Assembly (NCBI RefSeq): GCF_004210375.1
Contig: NC_134837.1
Span: 164,093,310-164,157,309 of the forward strand
From: Tachypleus tridentatus
Taxonomy: Eukaryota; Arthropoda; Merostomata; Xiphosura; Limulidae
Reading direction: 5' to 3'
DNA length: 64,000 nucleotides
The position numbers were made by a program, and so were the translations under genes. Positions within the stretch are counted from its first letter, which is position 1. Every line of letters begins with the position of its first letter. Positions 45,331 through 58,070 of this stretch are shown here, in pieces. The notes beneath the pieces are model-generated. The model was given only the letters and a program-made list of their open reading frames with translations, searched no databases and had not been told where the DNA came from.

Positions 45331-45887
45331 AACCTCACAACTAACTGATAAGTTCATGGATATATAACAGGATGTCCCATATGTCAGAATATTAACTGGT
45401 AAATTTAACATTGTTTTTCTTGCATTGTTACAGATATGTTATGCATTGTTACTAAGTACAAATGAATGCATGTGGGTGATTTATGCTGAACGTCTTTAAC
45501 ACTGTATTGATTTTCATCACAGATGTTTTAAGCACATTCTGTGGATGTGACTAAACAGTCAACCTACGACATTAAGATCTGTATAAAGTCCTTAAAGATG
45601 TAAAGATTTACAATCAACAAAAGGATAATTATTTTACTGTGTCAAGTAAAACCTGCCAAAGATTTACTTAGCAGGAAAGGAGCTGGTTTGAACTACATTA
45701 TAAAACGAACTTTGCCATGAACAGTATTTCGCCATCTGAATGTTAATTAGAAATATATAAAGAGACAAAATACCGTATTTTAAAACTGTTTTTTTATAAT
45801 AGTAATAGATTACAAGAAGTCATCTTTGGAATTCTATTAGTATTCAATATATTATTGCTTACAATATAAAGTACTAACTACTTGGTG
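45331..45887. other. unannotated AT-rich DNA
   Basis: Nothing recognised. Confidence 0.4.
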
Positions 45888-45975
45888 AGATTGGTTTGGT
45901 TTGTTTTGAATTTCACGCAAAGCTACACGATGGCTATCTGCACTAGCCGTCCTTAATTTAACAGTGTAAGACATA
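45888..45975 (-). mobile_element. SINE family A, tail and partial body
   Basis: TTGGTTTGGTTTGTTTTG end, GCAAAGCTACACGATGGCTATC and GCCGTCCTTAATTTAACAGTG, then unrelated sequence: a 5'-truncated copy. Confidence 0.78.
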
Positions 45976-46573
45976 TTTGGGTCACTTGTCATCACGACAA
46001 TAGTTTCGACTCAACGTAGAATAGATTCTACAAATGGCGATATTTTTCTTTGTTTAATCAGAACTCATTCATTAAAGTTATAATCAAAATGTTATAGAAA
46101 ATAAAATAACTTGGATCCAAATACAGAAATACGATATACCTGCCTCCGTATATCACTGATATCGAAAGTCTTTTTAGGTTAAGTTTATTACAACTTAAAA
46201 TTTTTAAAAAAATTGTTATGACTATATTATTTTAAACGACAAAAATTGTCTAATATGGCTTTAAAAATCTACAATATAAATCGACAAACTTTGTTTCTAA
46301 ACTACTTAGATCGCCGCACTACGCTAGTTGGTAACTTTTTATTGTTGTTAAGAAACTGTTGTTTTTTTCGTTGAAATAAAACGCATAAAGCAAATGCGTG
46401 AATCACTTTTTAACAATATGCAGGTTTTCTGCATGATTTTAACAGGCTCGTTGGTAAATCGTAAACCGACTTGTTTGCAAGTTTTTATAAATTATTATTT
46501 TACATATCCTTAAAAACACCGCTTTGCAAGCTAGTGAACAGATACTTCATTATACATGAATTTGCTTTTTGAA
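45976..46573. other. unannotated AT-rich DNA
   Basis: Nothing recognised. Confidence 0.4.
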
Positions 46574-46697
46574 GAGTCCCCTAATGGCACAGCGGTATAT
46601 CTCCGGACTCACATTGCTAAAAACCGGATTTCGATACCCGTGGTGGAAAGAACACAGATAATCCTTGGTGTAGCTTTGTGTTTAATTCCAAATAATC
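46574..46697 (+). mobile_element. SINE family B, full length
   Basis: AGTCCCCTAATGGCACAGCGG head, CTAAAAACCGG, B box TTTCGATACCC, tail GAACACAGATAATCCTTGG and TGTAGCTTTGTGTTTAATTCC. The outer stem here is AACACA/TGTGTT, a further pairing-preserving variant. Confidence 0.88.
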
Positions 46698-47588
46698 AAA
46701 TCAATCAACCCCTTTACAAGAATTCAAGCATAATTCATTAGACTTCTTTTGAACAGGACATCTACAATGTCCTAAACCATGTTTTTGGTTTTTCGCTACG
46801 GTCAGATACTGATGTGAATAAACTTATTACAAGTTCTTATGTTATTATTCTTTTTTATATGTCTTTAGTTCTTACAAGATGTCAAACTGGTATTTAAAAA
46901 CTTTAAACAGCTTTCTCTCAACTCGTTAAACAAGTCGCTCATAGTTTATATATTTAACATGCTAGTTTTATGGGTTGTTTTTTTCATCGTTTTGAATTTG
47001 ATTATTTAAAGCTATTACCAATGTGTACAAATACCATATTCAGTTCATAAGGAAATAAAGGAAAGTTAAGCTAGAGTTAACTAAAATAATTTGTGGTACA
47101 ATCAATGTTAAATTGGCATAAAATGATGATAGAAAACATCTGGTGCAGAGTTAAGACTTCCTAGAGCCCTCTCAATACCTGGATATGTAGCTTGCAATTT
47201 AGCAGCGGGCTGAGTTAAAAGTTAATGGTCCATATAACGTCTATCTGAACTCTCACCACATAAACAAACAAAAGTTTCTCACCTATAAAGAGTTGAGCAC
47301 ATATTTTTAAAAGAACTCTTAGCTTCATCGCCGTCAATAACAAACCCTCGTATTTTCTGAAATACGATAGCCATTTAAACTTTACTGGGTCGTTCTCTAT
47401 CCATCTTAATACCAGCTCGATGTTTAATACTATCGATTCAGCGCTTTCTCTGTGAACTTCTCAACCAAACTATCTTTTGTGTGTATAATGATGTTTTTTA
47501 TTGGTGTGTAAGAAAAGGGAATTAGACAACTAACAGCTTAGTATTAGAAAATAGAAATTTACTTCTCATAACTGCTAATTTGTTAATG
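46698..47588. other. unannotated AT-rich DNA
   Basis: Nothing recognised. Confidence 0.4.
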
Positions 47589-47636
47589 ATCATATAGATA
47601 GATAGACAGACAGACAGAAAGATACATACATATATA
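47589..47636. repeat. GATA/GACA microsatellite
   Basis: ATAGATAGATAGACAGACAGAC followed by ACATACATATATAT. Confidence 0.85.
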
Positions 47637-47989
47637 TCACGATAAGACCTTGAGATTTAATAATCCAAACGTATTTCTATAAGCCTTTCGTTTTGTCTAT
47701 AATTATAAAGTAAACATAGCTTCAGCACAAGCAATGTTTATTGACACGTATGCCAGAATGAAACGTACTACAGCCGAACAAATAAAAAGAAGTATCTTTC
47801 ATTTGAAACTAATTATTACACTAATGTTTCCAAATAATTTCAAAAACAGGCAGTTGAGATAAGTGTGGAAAAATCGTATATTTAAATATGATTGAAACTA
47901 ATGTCAATTCTAATTTTCAGATCCATATGGTAGAATCACTTATACGTTTAGCATATCAGTGGAAGACATAATATTGTTTCTTTATTTCA

Positions 47990-48252
47990 GAATTTCCTCG
48001 CAAATCTACACAAGCACTACACGCTTTTATTCTTTGAGCTAGTAGACCAGAGAGGAAAACAACTATAGAACAGCACATACTTCCAGTTCTTGGGGTACTT
48101 TTAATTTGATTGAACAGAGTTTTTTTTTTATTGTATTTCTTACAGTGTACTCCCAGACCCAAACTGCGGAGAGCATTTGAGCGGCAACATTGCACGAAGC
48201 ATGAATCCTCAGATTCACAGTCCGAGGACACTAATTACTATAACCCGCCCAG
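47990..48252 (-). mobile_element. SINE family D, decayed copy
   Basis: Minus strand. The head at about 48200-48250 reads, in complement, GGCGGGTTATAGTAATTAG, then CTCGGACTGTGAATCTGAG (anticodon GTG in a 5-bp stem, tRNA-His-like). The low-coordinate end resembles the A-type tail (GAATTTCCTCGCAAATCTAC). Body poorly preserved. Confidence 0.5.
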
Positions 48253-49272
48253 CACGAAGCTACAGTGAATATCACCGCTCTACTGTTTCTGGTTTTGTGT
48301 TTTTTATTGATAGTAATTAAAGGTTCAAATAGAAAGAAATTTTCAACCCTAGATCTAATTAGGACACTAAAATACTTCATAAAAATTGCCATAAATCACT
48401 TCGATATATTGTTCCTAATTATAATCGTAATGAGACTTTCCTTCCCCAAAATTAAAATTTGAATTTCATTTTTCAACATTAAAATGACAACAGAATTAAT
48501 ACTACTGACTTAGAAAAAAGACTTATTAAACTCGGTAGTATTGCAGAAGATTTGACAGAAGACACGGGTGGTTAAGAAGCGAATTAAGAGATTAAAAACA
48601 CTTCCTTGAAGCTTCACGCTAATAATAAACCTGCTCTATCATTTTCCCCATGTAATTTCTTATTCTGAGATACTACGTTAATTTTTAAAAATTACTACCA
48701 GAGATTGCAGAAAATCTGAAAAGGCTTAATTATATATTTATAGATGAAGGCAAATTATAATGCAGAGAGCATGTATCATCTAAGAGATTATTTTAAATAT
48801 TTTTGATAATAAATTTAAAACCATTTTACAACACCAGTAGACAAAATCATCTTTGCTAATTTAAAATCAAACAAGTCACCAAAAAACGGTATTAGTTAAG
48901 AATGTGTTTAAAGCATATTCATAAAACTCGATTTTAATTTCGTATTATATTAAAGTAAAACGTTTAATTCTCTGCATGGTGTTGATTTATGGCTGAGTCA
49001 TATAACGTCTAATCTTTTAGGATTATAAGCCAATTAAATGCTTCTAGTGAAGGAGAGAGGGTTGTCTGGTGATGTATAACTCTAATTAAGGTTCCGATAT
49101 AAAAGATCAATTCAGTTATACCATGCTTTCTTTTTAACTCTGCTAACCGTTAAGCATCTTATCATGTCAGACAAATGAAAGGTTGCACAAATATGTGTCT
49201 CAAGAACCGAAAAAGAATAGTTTTTATCTCTTTAGAGAATGCATTAGAAAAGAGAATACATACCAAATATGT
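48253..49272. other. unannotated AT-rich DNA
   Basis: A hydrophobic AT-rich frame at 48265-48462 has no family resemblance. Nothing else recognised. Confidence 0.4.
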
Positions 49273-49394
49273 ATGTGTGTGTGTGTTTTCTTACAGCGAA
49301 GCCACATCAGACTATCTGCTGTGTCCACCGAGGTGAATCGAACTCCTAATTTTAGCGTTGTAAATCCGTAGATTTACCGCTGTACCTGTGGGGG
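49273..49394 (-). mobile_element. SINE family C, full length
   Basis: (TG)n end, TTCTTACAGCGAAGCCACATC, CACCGAGGTGAATCGAACTCC (B box), ATTTTAGCGTTGTAAATCCG and CCTGTGGGGG head. Confidence 0.87.
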
Positions 49395-51388
49395 ACATTA
49401 TATCAAACAAAGTAATGTTAAACGGATAAAATAAATTAAGTTCAAACTGGAACTGATGAATCATATTAGTATTTATTTTATCATTTTATATAGATAGTGA
49501 AACCAGCGAAGAAGTACATTTAAATATACATTTTAATAAAATAACCATACCCGAGCCAAATATTTATCTTATATATTCACATCCATTTTATTAAGTAAAC
49601 TTCCAGTTGATACAGTAGTTAAACCACGTTGCAAGAAACCTGACAATCTTTATTCCCAATTAAGTGTAAAAAAAACGAAACATCTGACTTTCTGAAGCGT
49701 TCGAATCACTATTTATCTTTGATGATTGAATATTATATCCAAAAAATCTCTAAAGTGGTTCATAAATAACATATCTATATTTGCTTATTGCAATACTTTA
49801 TAATTATGACACTAAAGTAGCCTCGCACAAAGAGTAATAATAATACTATTGTTTGGAACGTTGTCAATTCAAGAAACCACTCGAATGGATTTGAGTTGAA
49901 GGCTAACTGTTTGTTTGGCTAAGACTGGTAGATGATGACATGGCAGGATATGTTCAACACCTTTTAAAGTTCAAATGTTTCAACAAGCTATCTTCGGGAC
50001 TATACTTATTTGATTTTTCTGCAATTGGTAAACACTATACTTTAATGTGAGATGTTTTTATTATGTGCATATGTGTATCAAATGGATTTTGTCAGCTCTG
50101 AATGACATATATACAATACTTGAATATTTTGTATTCTCTTCTGAAATAAAATAAGACTAATGCAATGCAAAGGGTGAACATCCGTAAAAGAACAATAACA
50201 CGAATGACTGGTCAGCTGTACATGCTACCTACATACTAAGTAAGCTGCATAAATACTAAGTAAGTTATACACATGTCTCTCGCTAAAAGAAAAGAAAAAA
50301 TGCAAATAGAAAATACCGATTAAAATAAAGGAAACTTTATTAACATGAGAAGGATAATTATGAAGTTTTTTTTACCTCCTCGGTAATTTTCACAAAATTA
50401 TTTAGATTTGTCGTTGTCGTAAATTGTATAAAATTGCGAAAGAAATACGCAAAATACAATGTTGAGTCCGTTATAGTAAAACAATTGTGGAGCCTTGCCA
50501 CATTATTATAGTCCATGATGCCACATTTTGTCATTGTCTATCTGACTATCGTGATCTTGGCAATATCCCCATGGCATAGTTCCGTTGCAAAAAACAAACA
50601 AACACTGTTGTAAGGTTATCATGTGCAAAGCAAACTTCTCCTCCATGTATGTTTTCCATAAGCCATAAAGACTTACAGTGACTTGACTGGTATGTCGTCA
50701 TGTGTAATGGCATGAATACTCGTTTTATTCTCAGTTTTTCGAGATGTATGATGGTTAATCAGATATGTCGTAGAAAAAAAATTGTGTACACCTGAATTGT
50801 GCCATTTTCACAGGCATAGAACCTTCTTTATTATATTGTGTATTGCTGTATAAAATACGTAGAGAGTTTTTACCGCTAATCTTTATATTTACTTTACTTA
50901 TTACACCTGAGGTTTGACTTGTTACAGGATTCTTCCTGGATGGTCCTGGTCCCCAACTTATCTATATTCCTAATGTCATTAAGTACAAGAAATACGTATC
51001 ACCATCTTGGAAACTCTGAACAAAATACCGGATCTGAACAAAATAAAAAAGTCGAATTTTGTTGGCATCATACTCTCTACGTAATGCTAAATTATGTGAA
51101 AATGTAGTTCTCATACATTCTGCACCCCCGATAATTTCTATAGGCCGTAGTTATCACGTGACATACCGATTTGAATGTTTTTATATAACGTACCCAGCCT
51201 TCTGTCTTTATAACATATGTACTGCAGAATCTATTTACATAAATATTTATATATATAGAAAAGGTGAAACAATTCAACTCAGTTCTCAGAGCATGTAACA
51301 GGTGAAGATACGGATTTAGCAAAATGCCTTTAACTATGTAAGAAATGCCAACCTTCCAAGAATTGCGCAACAACGCAGTTCAACATAA
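49395..51388. other. unannotated AT-rich DNA
   Basis: About 2 kb. Frames on both strands at 50919-51373 show no family resemblance. CATACTAAGTAAG-like strings repeat near 50230-50265. Confidence 0.4.
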
Positions 51389-51630
51389 CTTGTTTATGTA
51401 AAGGGTATTATTTCAAAGCTTGTTTATATAAAGGGTATTATTTCAAAGCTTGTTTATGTAAAGGGTATTATTTCAAAGCTTGTTTATATAAAGGGTATTA
51501 TTTCAAAGCTTGTTTATATAAAGGGTATTATTTCAAAACTTGTTTATATAAAGGGTATTATTTCAAAACTTGTTTATATAAAGGGTATTATTTCAAAACT
51601 TGTTTATATAAAGGGTATTATTTCAAAGCT
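51389..51630. repeat. 30-bp tandem repeat, 8 copies
   Basis: Units at 51389 and every 30 bases to 51599: CTTGTTTATRTAAAGGGTAT followed by TATTTCAAAR. Units 1 and 3 carry G at the variable position in TTTATR, the others A. Units 5-7 end AAAACT while 1-4 and 8 end AAAGCT. Near-identity implies recent expansion. Confidence 0.97.
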
Positions 51631-51642
51631 TCACTCACTAGC

Positions 51643-51746
51643 AGCCCCTCTCGTAGCACAGTGGTATGTCTGCAGACTTATACTGCTAGAAGCTGGTTTC
51701 GAGCACACATAGCCCTTTGTGTAGCTTTGTGCTTGATAACAAACAT
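51643..51746 (+). mobile_element. SINE family B with B-box deletion
   Basis: AGCCCCTCTCGTAGCACAGTGG head directly after the tandem array, CTGCTAGAAGCTGG, then a deletion through the B box, and tail GAGCACACATAGCCC-TTTGTGTAGC. Weak flanking match CACTCACTA (51632-51640) and CACTTACTA (51754-51762). Confidence 0.82.
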
Positions 51747-54179
51747 ACAATAACACTTACTAAGAGGGTTATAACATACAATGAATGGATAGCAACAGTT
51801 GACGAGACAATAAAAAGGCAAACGTAGAGGAAATTCAAGAGTTGTTATAGCTACAGGGAAGTATTTTTTGTGTTGCTGTTGTTGTAAATTATCAGTTCTT
51901 CATGCTCCTAGGAAGTAAAACGACAATTATTTCTTACTAACCACTTCTATTTTCTAAAGAACGAACATAAGTGAAGTCTAAAGTTCAAACAAAATAACAG
52001 AGGGATGAAAATAAATTTCTAGTTTTGTATTTTTAGCTGAATGAATAACTCACATAACGTACCTTTACGGATGTTCAACATATTAGTATTAAATTATTTC
52101 AAAAGGGAGTTAAAATTTAAACAGACATTATATACACATAATGCAATTAATATATCTAGCCCACTATGAATTCCCATTGACTGCTGACGAAAATGAATGA
52201 TACGATTCCATCTAGTACAGCCTGTAGCAAAATATTTCCATTACCGCTAAAGATACCATACTAAAACCAGGCACTACCTAATAAGGTTACACAATGAAGT
52301 TTAGCAAAAGACGAATATTATACAACCATGAAAGGAGCACAACTTTGTTAAAACTTCTATTCGTGTATATTATTTTTAAATTAGGGTTATTTTGTTACAA
52401 TGCGAAGGAAACATTTTCTTTATGTTTCTAAGCCATGATTAATATAGTGTTATGCAGATTATAGTTGTGAATAAAATTTTGCCTTTTCTTTACTCTATTA
52501 CAAATAAAAAAGTGCAATACACCCATTTCAGCCTTTAAACCGAATATCTTATTAGTAAGTAAATAATATGTAAAAACCATTAATAAACTGTTGTTGTCAT
52601 AGCTTACACGCACACACACTTTCATTTGAATGTTTGTTCTCCATTTCGTATTTCTGTCACCTTTATTATTTAAAACACAAATAATGGAAATTCGATAAGA
52701 AGTACGTTTCCAAAATCCCTTATTAGATCCCTGAAAGATCCAACTAAAGAGAAGAATCTTCGTCTTGAAAAGTAGAATAATTCAGGTGTAGATATGTTGC
52801 TTCGGCTGCATATTCTTTCAACGTTCATATACCTTAAGCATTTGAAGAATGAAAGAAGTATTCATGTCATTCCGTACAAATATGTATGTATTTTTATATG
52901 ATCATGCTTTAAAATTTGTGATGGGAAACATTCGCCCTCATATATCAGATGGATTATGTAAGGCATGCAGAGGCACAATAGCCTTCTGGAATGAAAGCGA
53001 TAGTGTAGGGCTATTAGCAAAAAAACACAGTCATCAGATAGAATGTGACTGGTCATTTTAACGTAGACTGTAATTACGTGTTAACTGCCAGAAACATTTA
53101 TAATATAACGTACTCAATCTTTGCATATGACATAAAAACGTAAAAGTCGCACAATAAATGCAAAAGATTGAATCTTAGCATATATAATTCCTAGAGTTTA
53201 CTCCAGGGTCTCTCAGTGACATTCATAAAATGTGGCATTATTTGCCGGAAATATACTTCTAGTGCAGGGAATTAAAAAGAAAACACTAATATTAACAAGG
53301 TAACTTATTTCATAGCTCGCATTTTCTTGTCACTTTATTTCTGATTACATTAAACCACTGAACCGTACTGGACGTTGCTTTTTTTATGTTTCAATCAAAA
53401 ATAAAAAGAAGAACCTTTAATAAATATTGGATGTTTTTACGGTAGATGTCGCACGATATCACACCCCTGGATAAACTGCTTATTTTATTTAAAACAACCA
53501 ACGAGAGGGTAAACAAAAACAGGAATGGAACAGGGTTTATATACTAATGGTCTAGGGAAAGTAGCCATCTGTTAACTTTAGAAACAAATAACCAGGATTT
53601 CAGAAATAAACCCAGACTGATAATGTACAAGTTGTGAGTTATTGACACTGTGAGGCTGTCATGTGGACTCTCTTACTTCGTCAACGTGTTAACCAGTGAA
53701 GCATGGGTTTTGAAACTTCGCATCTCTCCGAGGGCGTCTTACAGCTGACAAGGACATATTCACAGAGCCAGAAAGATAAGCGTTACAAAAACGATATACC
53801 ATGGATAGTTCGCTAATAAAAAAAGAAATAGATTGAGTTGTTCTTTGAATGTTGAGGATGTTCAAAATGATACAAATATCCAAGATTCTTTCACGCCAAC
53901 ATGAAGAACGTTGCTGAGAACTAACATTTATTAGATCAAGAACGGTTCAGTTCTTCGATAGGTACGATACACTTACAGTGATCTATAGAAGAGTCTTTAG
54001 TTGAGAATTGTTTTATTCATCTGGTTATCTAGTGCGTGACATAGAAAAATAATAGATTAATATCAGTTTGATACAGCGTTTAATCAACAGATAAATGAAT
54101 ATACACATAAACCTTTGTGGCTAATAGTCAAAAATATATTACATGAATTATTATTAATTAATAGACGAACTGGATGAAT
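51747..54179. other. unannotated AT-rich DNA
   Basis: About 2.4 kb. Frames at 52849-53061 (plus) and 53689-53883 (minus) have no recognised domains. No gene is called. Confidence 0.4.
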
Positions 54180-54400
54180 CAATGAATTTTGACAGATATA
54201 CAGACTGGATGAGTACGTGAGTCTCAACTCATTGATGAATTGGTTTAATGAGTGGTTAAGTGGCTGACTTTTAACTAATGAATAGATTTGTTGTTTGATT
54301 GAGTTTTGTCTAGAAAATGGATTGGTTGAGTTACAGAATTTTGATTAAAAGATGGATTAGTTAAATTAAATGATTGAGTTTTACCTGGTATATAGACTAT
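54180..54400. repeat. degenerate short-period tandem repeat (about 36-42 bp)
   Basis: Recurring TTTTGA/TTTTAA...AGATGGATTRGTT...GATTGAG segments (e.g. near 54188, 54268, 54303, 54338 and 54378). Strongly diverged. Confidence 0.5.
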
Positions 54401-55269
54401 GACATTCATAACTTTCAACTGACACATATATATATATGTCTTTCTAAGAAGTTGTTTTTAAGAAATTGATTACGTGATTAACTTCGAATTAAAGATGAGC
54501 ATATCTACTAACTAATTAATACCGAAAGACACTACAAATGAGGATATACTTCCAGTAATCATAATAATTTAACGAACTTATTTATCATGAACCGGGTATG
54601 ATTTTTACAGTTCTATTCTTATAAAATCTATATTAAGAGCATATATGTCTTATTTCAAGACAACAAAAAGTTTCCCTTTATGAAATAAAACAAAACACTG
54701 TCTCCTATGAAATGTTTTATTTAATAACTAATAACTTTTCACAGCAAAGACGCTTTTACAGGGGTTATATTCTAAATGTCCTGTCTTCCATCCTTTGTCA
54801 GGGTCATTTATTTAAACTGTTTAATATTTAAAAGGTAATTATATATGTTACGGTCAATGTATTTAAAATACTTATGCTATAAGATATTCATGCTTATTAT
54901 TCAGTGTTACTCAAACTTTCTGTGTTGATTCTTCTGTTTGTAAGGATGTACTGATATTACTTATATTCATAAATTCCCTTTTTCGGAAACTTACACAGAC
55001 AAAGATTTTATTGTCGTATCATAATTAGTTGATTCACTTTGCTTTTTCACAGATGAAATCATAGTTAAATGTTATTTAATTCTGAATATACATAAGTTAG
55101 ACCTTGTCATTCCGTTTATTTACAATCGACGCTGTTACAGGGTAAATAGAAAATTTCCATTTCAACCAAACACCTCAAGCAATACTACTGTCTGTGCGTG
55201 GATTTATTTAGCTAAGTGTACAGAATCTGACATCTTACTCAATGAAGTTTGCATTTTCAAATAGAAATT
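54401..55269. other. unannotated AT-rich DNA
   Basis: Includes a short (AT)n at about 54424-54440. Otherwise nothing recognised. Confidence 0.4.
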
Positions 55270-55440
55270 CAGTACACGTGACTGTTCGCCCTTCATGATA
55301 ATGAGCTTGCGGCTCGCGGAACACAAGACGCTGTCGTGTCAGAACGCCATGAGCCATTTTCTATGCAAATAGCTCATTGATTCGCTTTACACGCTATTTC
55401 ATTTTTCATATGGTGCACTTGGTTGCCACAGCTCAATGCT
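55270..55440. promoter_or_regulatory. GC-richer island, candidate cis-regulatory element
   Basis: Stands out from its flanks by composition and CpG content (TTGCGGCTCGCGGAAC; GACGCTGTCGTGTCAGAACG). Contains the octamer ATGCAAAT (55363-55370), the classical POU-factor site, and ATGAGC three times (55301, 55349 and inverted at 55372). No repeat family and no long frame. The regulatory role is inference; it could also be an unrecognised repeat or an exon too short to see. Confidence 0.35.
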
Positions 55441-56839
55441 AGGATAATACGAACAAACAACGTCAAATGTGAGGTAAGAACTAGGAAAATCGCTTACTCG
55501 TTCTAAACATATGGGCTGTTTGGATGTTCATTATTCTAAGCTTAATCCCAGTATGTCTAGGGTGTTAACATCCAGAACGATATATACATGCATATATAAG
55601 TGCGTGCATGTAAGGCTGTAGTTATTAATAAAAAGCAAAATAGTAAAACTAAAATATTCTTATTTATCTCGGTAAACAATTTTCTAGAAATGTAATACTC
55701 ATTAAATTATTTCTCTTTAGGCAAATAATATTTATGTAAAAACATAAAAAATCAGTATTGCCTTAAACCTGGAAAAACAAACATTTTAAATATTTCATAT
55801 TCATGTTTGTTTCCTTAATCCATAACTCGAATATCATAAACACAGTACAAACGCATTACAGTAAACAGGCATTTTTACTTAATAAAACAGTAATATGTAA
55901 ATAAACACTGTTCACTTAGATAAACGTCATTCTTTATGCTATTATAAAGATGCACTAAAACAAAGAAACAAACTAGCTTACTAGCTTTTAAATCTAATGT
56001 ATAAATTTACACAGAAACTGAGATACTGAAGCAAACATATACCCACAAACGGAACACATAGATCATTTTAAAAGTGTTTTACGTGTATTTGCGTCTATGT
56101 GAGTGAGTGGTTAGAAATAAACAAAAATTACCAATAAAAGTTGAATAAACAATATATAAGTGTAAAAACAATTGTCATACTTAGTTATATATCTTACATT
56201 GTAAAATGCAAGTCAGTACCGATTATTGGTATATATATATATATGTACTGTCGTCATGACATTTCCGAGATAGCAGTGGATAAAAATTTTCGCTAAACAG
56301 TGTCCAGTTTTAGTATTAAAATGAAATAATTACAGATCATGTAACGTTTTATTTTATTTTTTCAGGAAAGTATTATAAGTAACACTAAGTATACTACATT
56401 TTATATGAAATACAATATGAAATCAGTTCTATGAGACTTGTTGAATGTAAGAATAAACCTAAGAACGTACGTTTGTAATAACTGATAATTAAAATATTCA
56501 GCTGCTGTCTTATTTGTATTAGCTTAATAATAATAAAGATATAAACTACGTTGTAGTGTTAAAGTTTTTTAATGTCATGGGTGTTTATGCATTACTTAAG
56601 TTGAAGTCAGTAATGTGTTTTATTTACTGTAGAATAAACTGATATCCATTAGAAAGTCTTAATTGTAAAAAGTTTATAAATACGTTTATAAGTAATTTTA
56701 ATAATGATGTATAACATTAGCCGCATTCTAATTGTGAAAAGCACAGATTGTTAATTATACGATTTGTATAAGGTAAAGCCGTGGTATAACCAACGACATT
56801 TTCAGTAATTATATATTTTGTTTACATTGAATTCCCGAA
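55441..56839. other. unannotated AT-rich DNA
   Basis: Contains an (AT)n run at about 56229-56244. No gene seen. Confidence 0.4.
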
Positions 56840-56849
56840 GATAAAATAG

Positions 56850-57200
56850 CGCAATGCATCCAGGTGGGTGGAAATACTGGTATAATGAGATTGTTAGCTA
56901 CGTGAAGTCAAAGGGAGTCTTCAGTGTTCTATACAGAAGAGGAAGAACGGATCGTTCAGAATCATGATGTGGCCCAAAACTGCACCCCAAATTAATCCTA
57001 AACTGAAAAACGTTGTTACGAAGGAGAAACCGCAGACACTAAAATATATTACAGAGAAGCTGAGCCTGTCTATTTCTACGGTTATCAAGACAACAAAAAG
57101 AAATTTGAAACAGGAGAAAGCTCACAAGCCAAATGTTTACTAGCATTCAGCCTCATCTTAAAATCGACAGTTCTTTCATAATAATTATGGCCGAAGAAAC
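56850..57200 (+). pseudogene. possible DNA-transposon (IS630/Tc1-like) HTH remnant
   Basis: In one frame near 57030-57130: KEKPQTLKYITEKLSLSIST, then VIKTTKRNLKQEKAHKP. The pattern resembles the helix-turn-helix linker of Tc1/mariner-related transposases (NPK..LR.IA..L.IS..TV.R..KK.L...PYK...AH). Preceded by a GRTDRSES stretch. No catalytic motifs survive. A second HTH-like frame at about 57450-57560 may be part of it or chance. Confidence 0.33.
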
Positions 57201-57893
57201 TGGACCAACGATAATTCAATTTATCATATACTTTTTAAGTCCCCTAATGCAGTTTTACTGAACCATTATGCTTTGTGTTTGCCAAAAAAGGATCTTATGA
57301 GTAAGTCGTAAGAATAATATATTTATTTAGCAAACTGAATTTTGTATTTGATCCAGATAAATACCTTGTTCTGGTCGGTAATTAAGATGCTCAACGACAG
57401 TGGGCGTCTACGAAAAGTTTATCGAGATGTGTAGTTTCAGACTGACCTTTTCGTCCTTCGCATGAGCTTGTTACTATGGAAATATCAATGTGTGACATCA
57501 GTCAATAATCATGCTATTAGACGATGGTGGACCCGGTTCCAAAAACTGCATGGTACTTGTAACATTATTGTTATAGTGTGCAATTATCTTTCAGTACTCG
57601 TTATAAGTATTAGTATTGGGAAAATAAATGTTATAAAAAACAGTTTTATATCAGAATGTACAAAGTGTGCGTTTATAAAGTTACTTAACTTTATTTACGG
57701 TACCTTGTAGTAGGTAAACGAATTTATTACTGCCAGATAAACCTAAATGTAATAGAATAGTTATGGTTATTGATCTGTGTAAAATTAAAATGATGGAAGT
57801 ACAAGTCAATATTAATGTCCCCTTTTGAAAATTGGATTATGTGTGAAAAACAATCACAAAACTTTCAACTTCAGATTTAATTATTTCTGTCTT

Positions 57894-57894
<1 letters not shown>
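57201..57894. other. unannotated AT-rich DNA
   Basis: Includes a frame at 57462-57710 whose first 35 residues weakly resemble a transposase HTH. Otherwise nothing recognised. Confidence 0.35.

Positions 57895-57924
<30 letters not shown>
57895..57924. repeat. (CA)n(TA)n microsatellite
   Basis: CACACACACACACACACA then TATATATATA, adjoining the CA-rich end of a minus-strand C element. Confidence 0.95.
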
Positions 57925-57925
<1 letters not shown>

Positions 57926-58048
57926 TGTTTGTGTGTGTTTTCTTTATAGCAAAGCCACATTGTGCTATTTGCTGAGCCCATCGAGGGGAATCGAACCCTT
58001 GATTTTAGCGTTACAAATCCGTATACTTACCGCTGCACTAGCGGGGGG
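57925..58048 (-). mobile_element. SINE family C, flanked by microsatellites
   Basis: Minus-strand C: GTGTGTGTTTTCTTTATAGC, GAGCCCATCGAGGGGAATCG (B box), ATTTTAGCGTTACAAATCCG and CACTAGCGGGGGGC head. Confidence 0.9.
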
Positions 58049-58070
58049 CATATATATATATATATATATA
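58049..58070. repeat. (TA)n microsatellite
   Basis: About eleven TA units directly after the C head. With the TA run on the other side it may be a duplicated target expanded by slippage. Confidence 0.92.

Noticed and set aside
51389-51630. CRISPR-like array
   Set aside because: Units are contiguous 30-mers without spacers, in a eukaryotic context. This is a minisatellite.
57462-57710. Transposase N-terminal HTH (82-codon frame)
   Set aside because: Resemblance is limited to about 35 residues and its order relative to the other HTH-like piece is wrong; kept only as a weak note.
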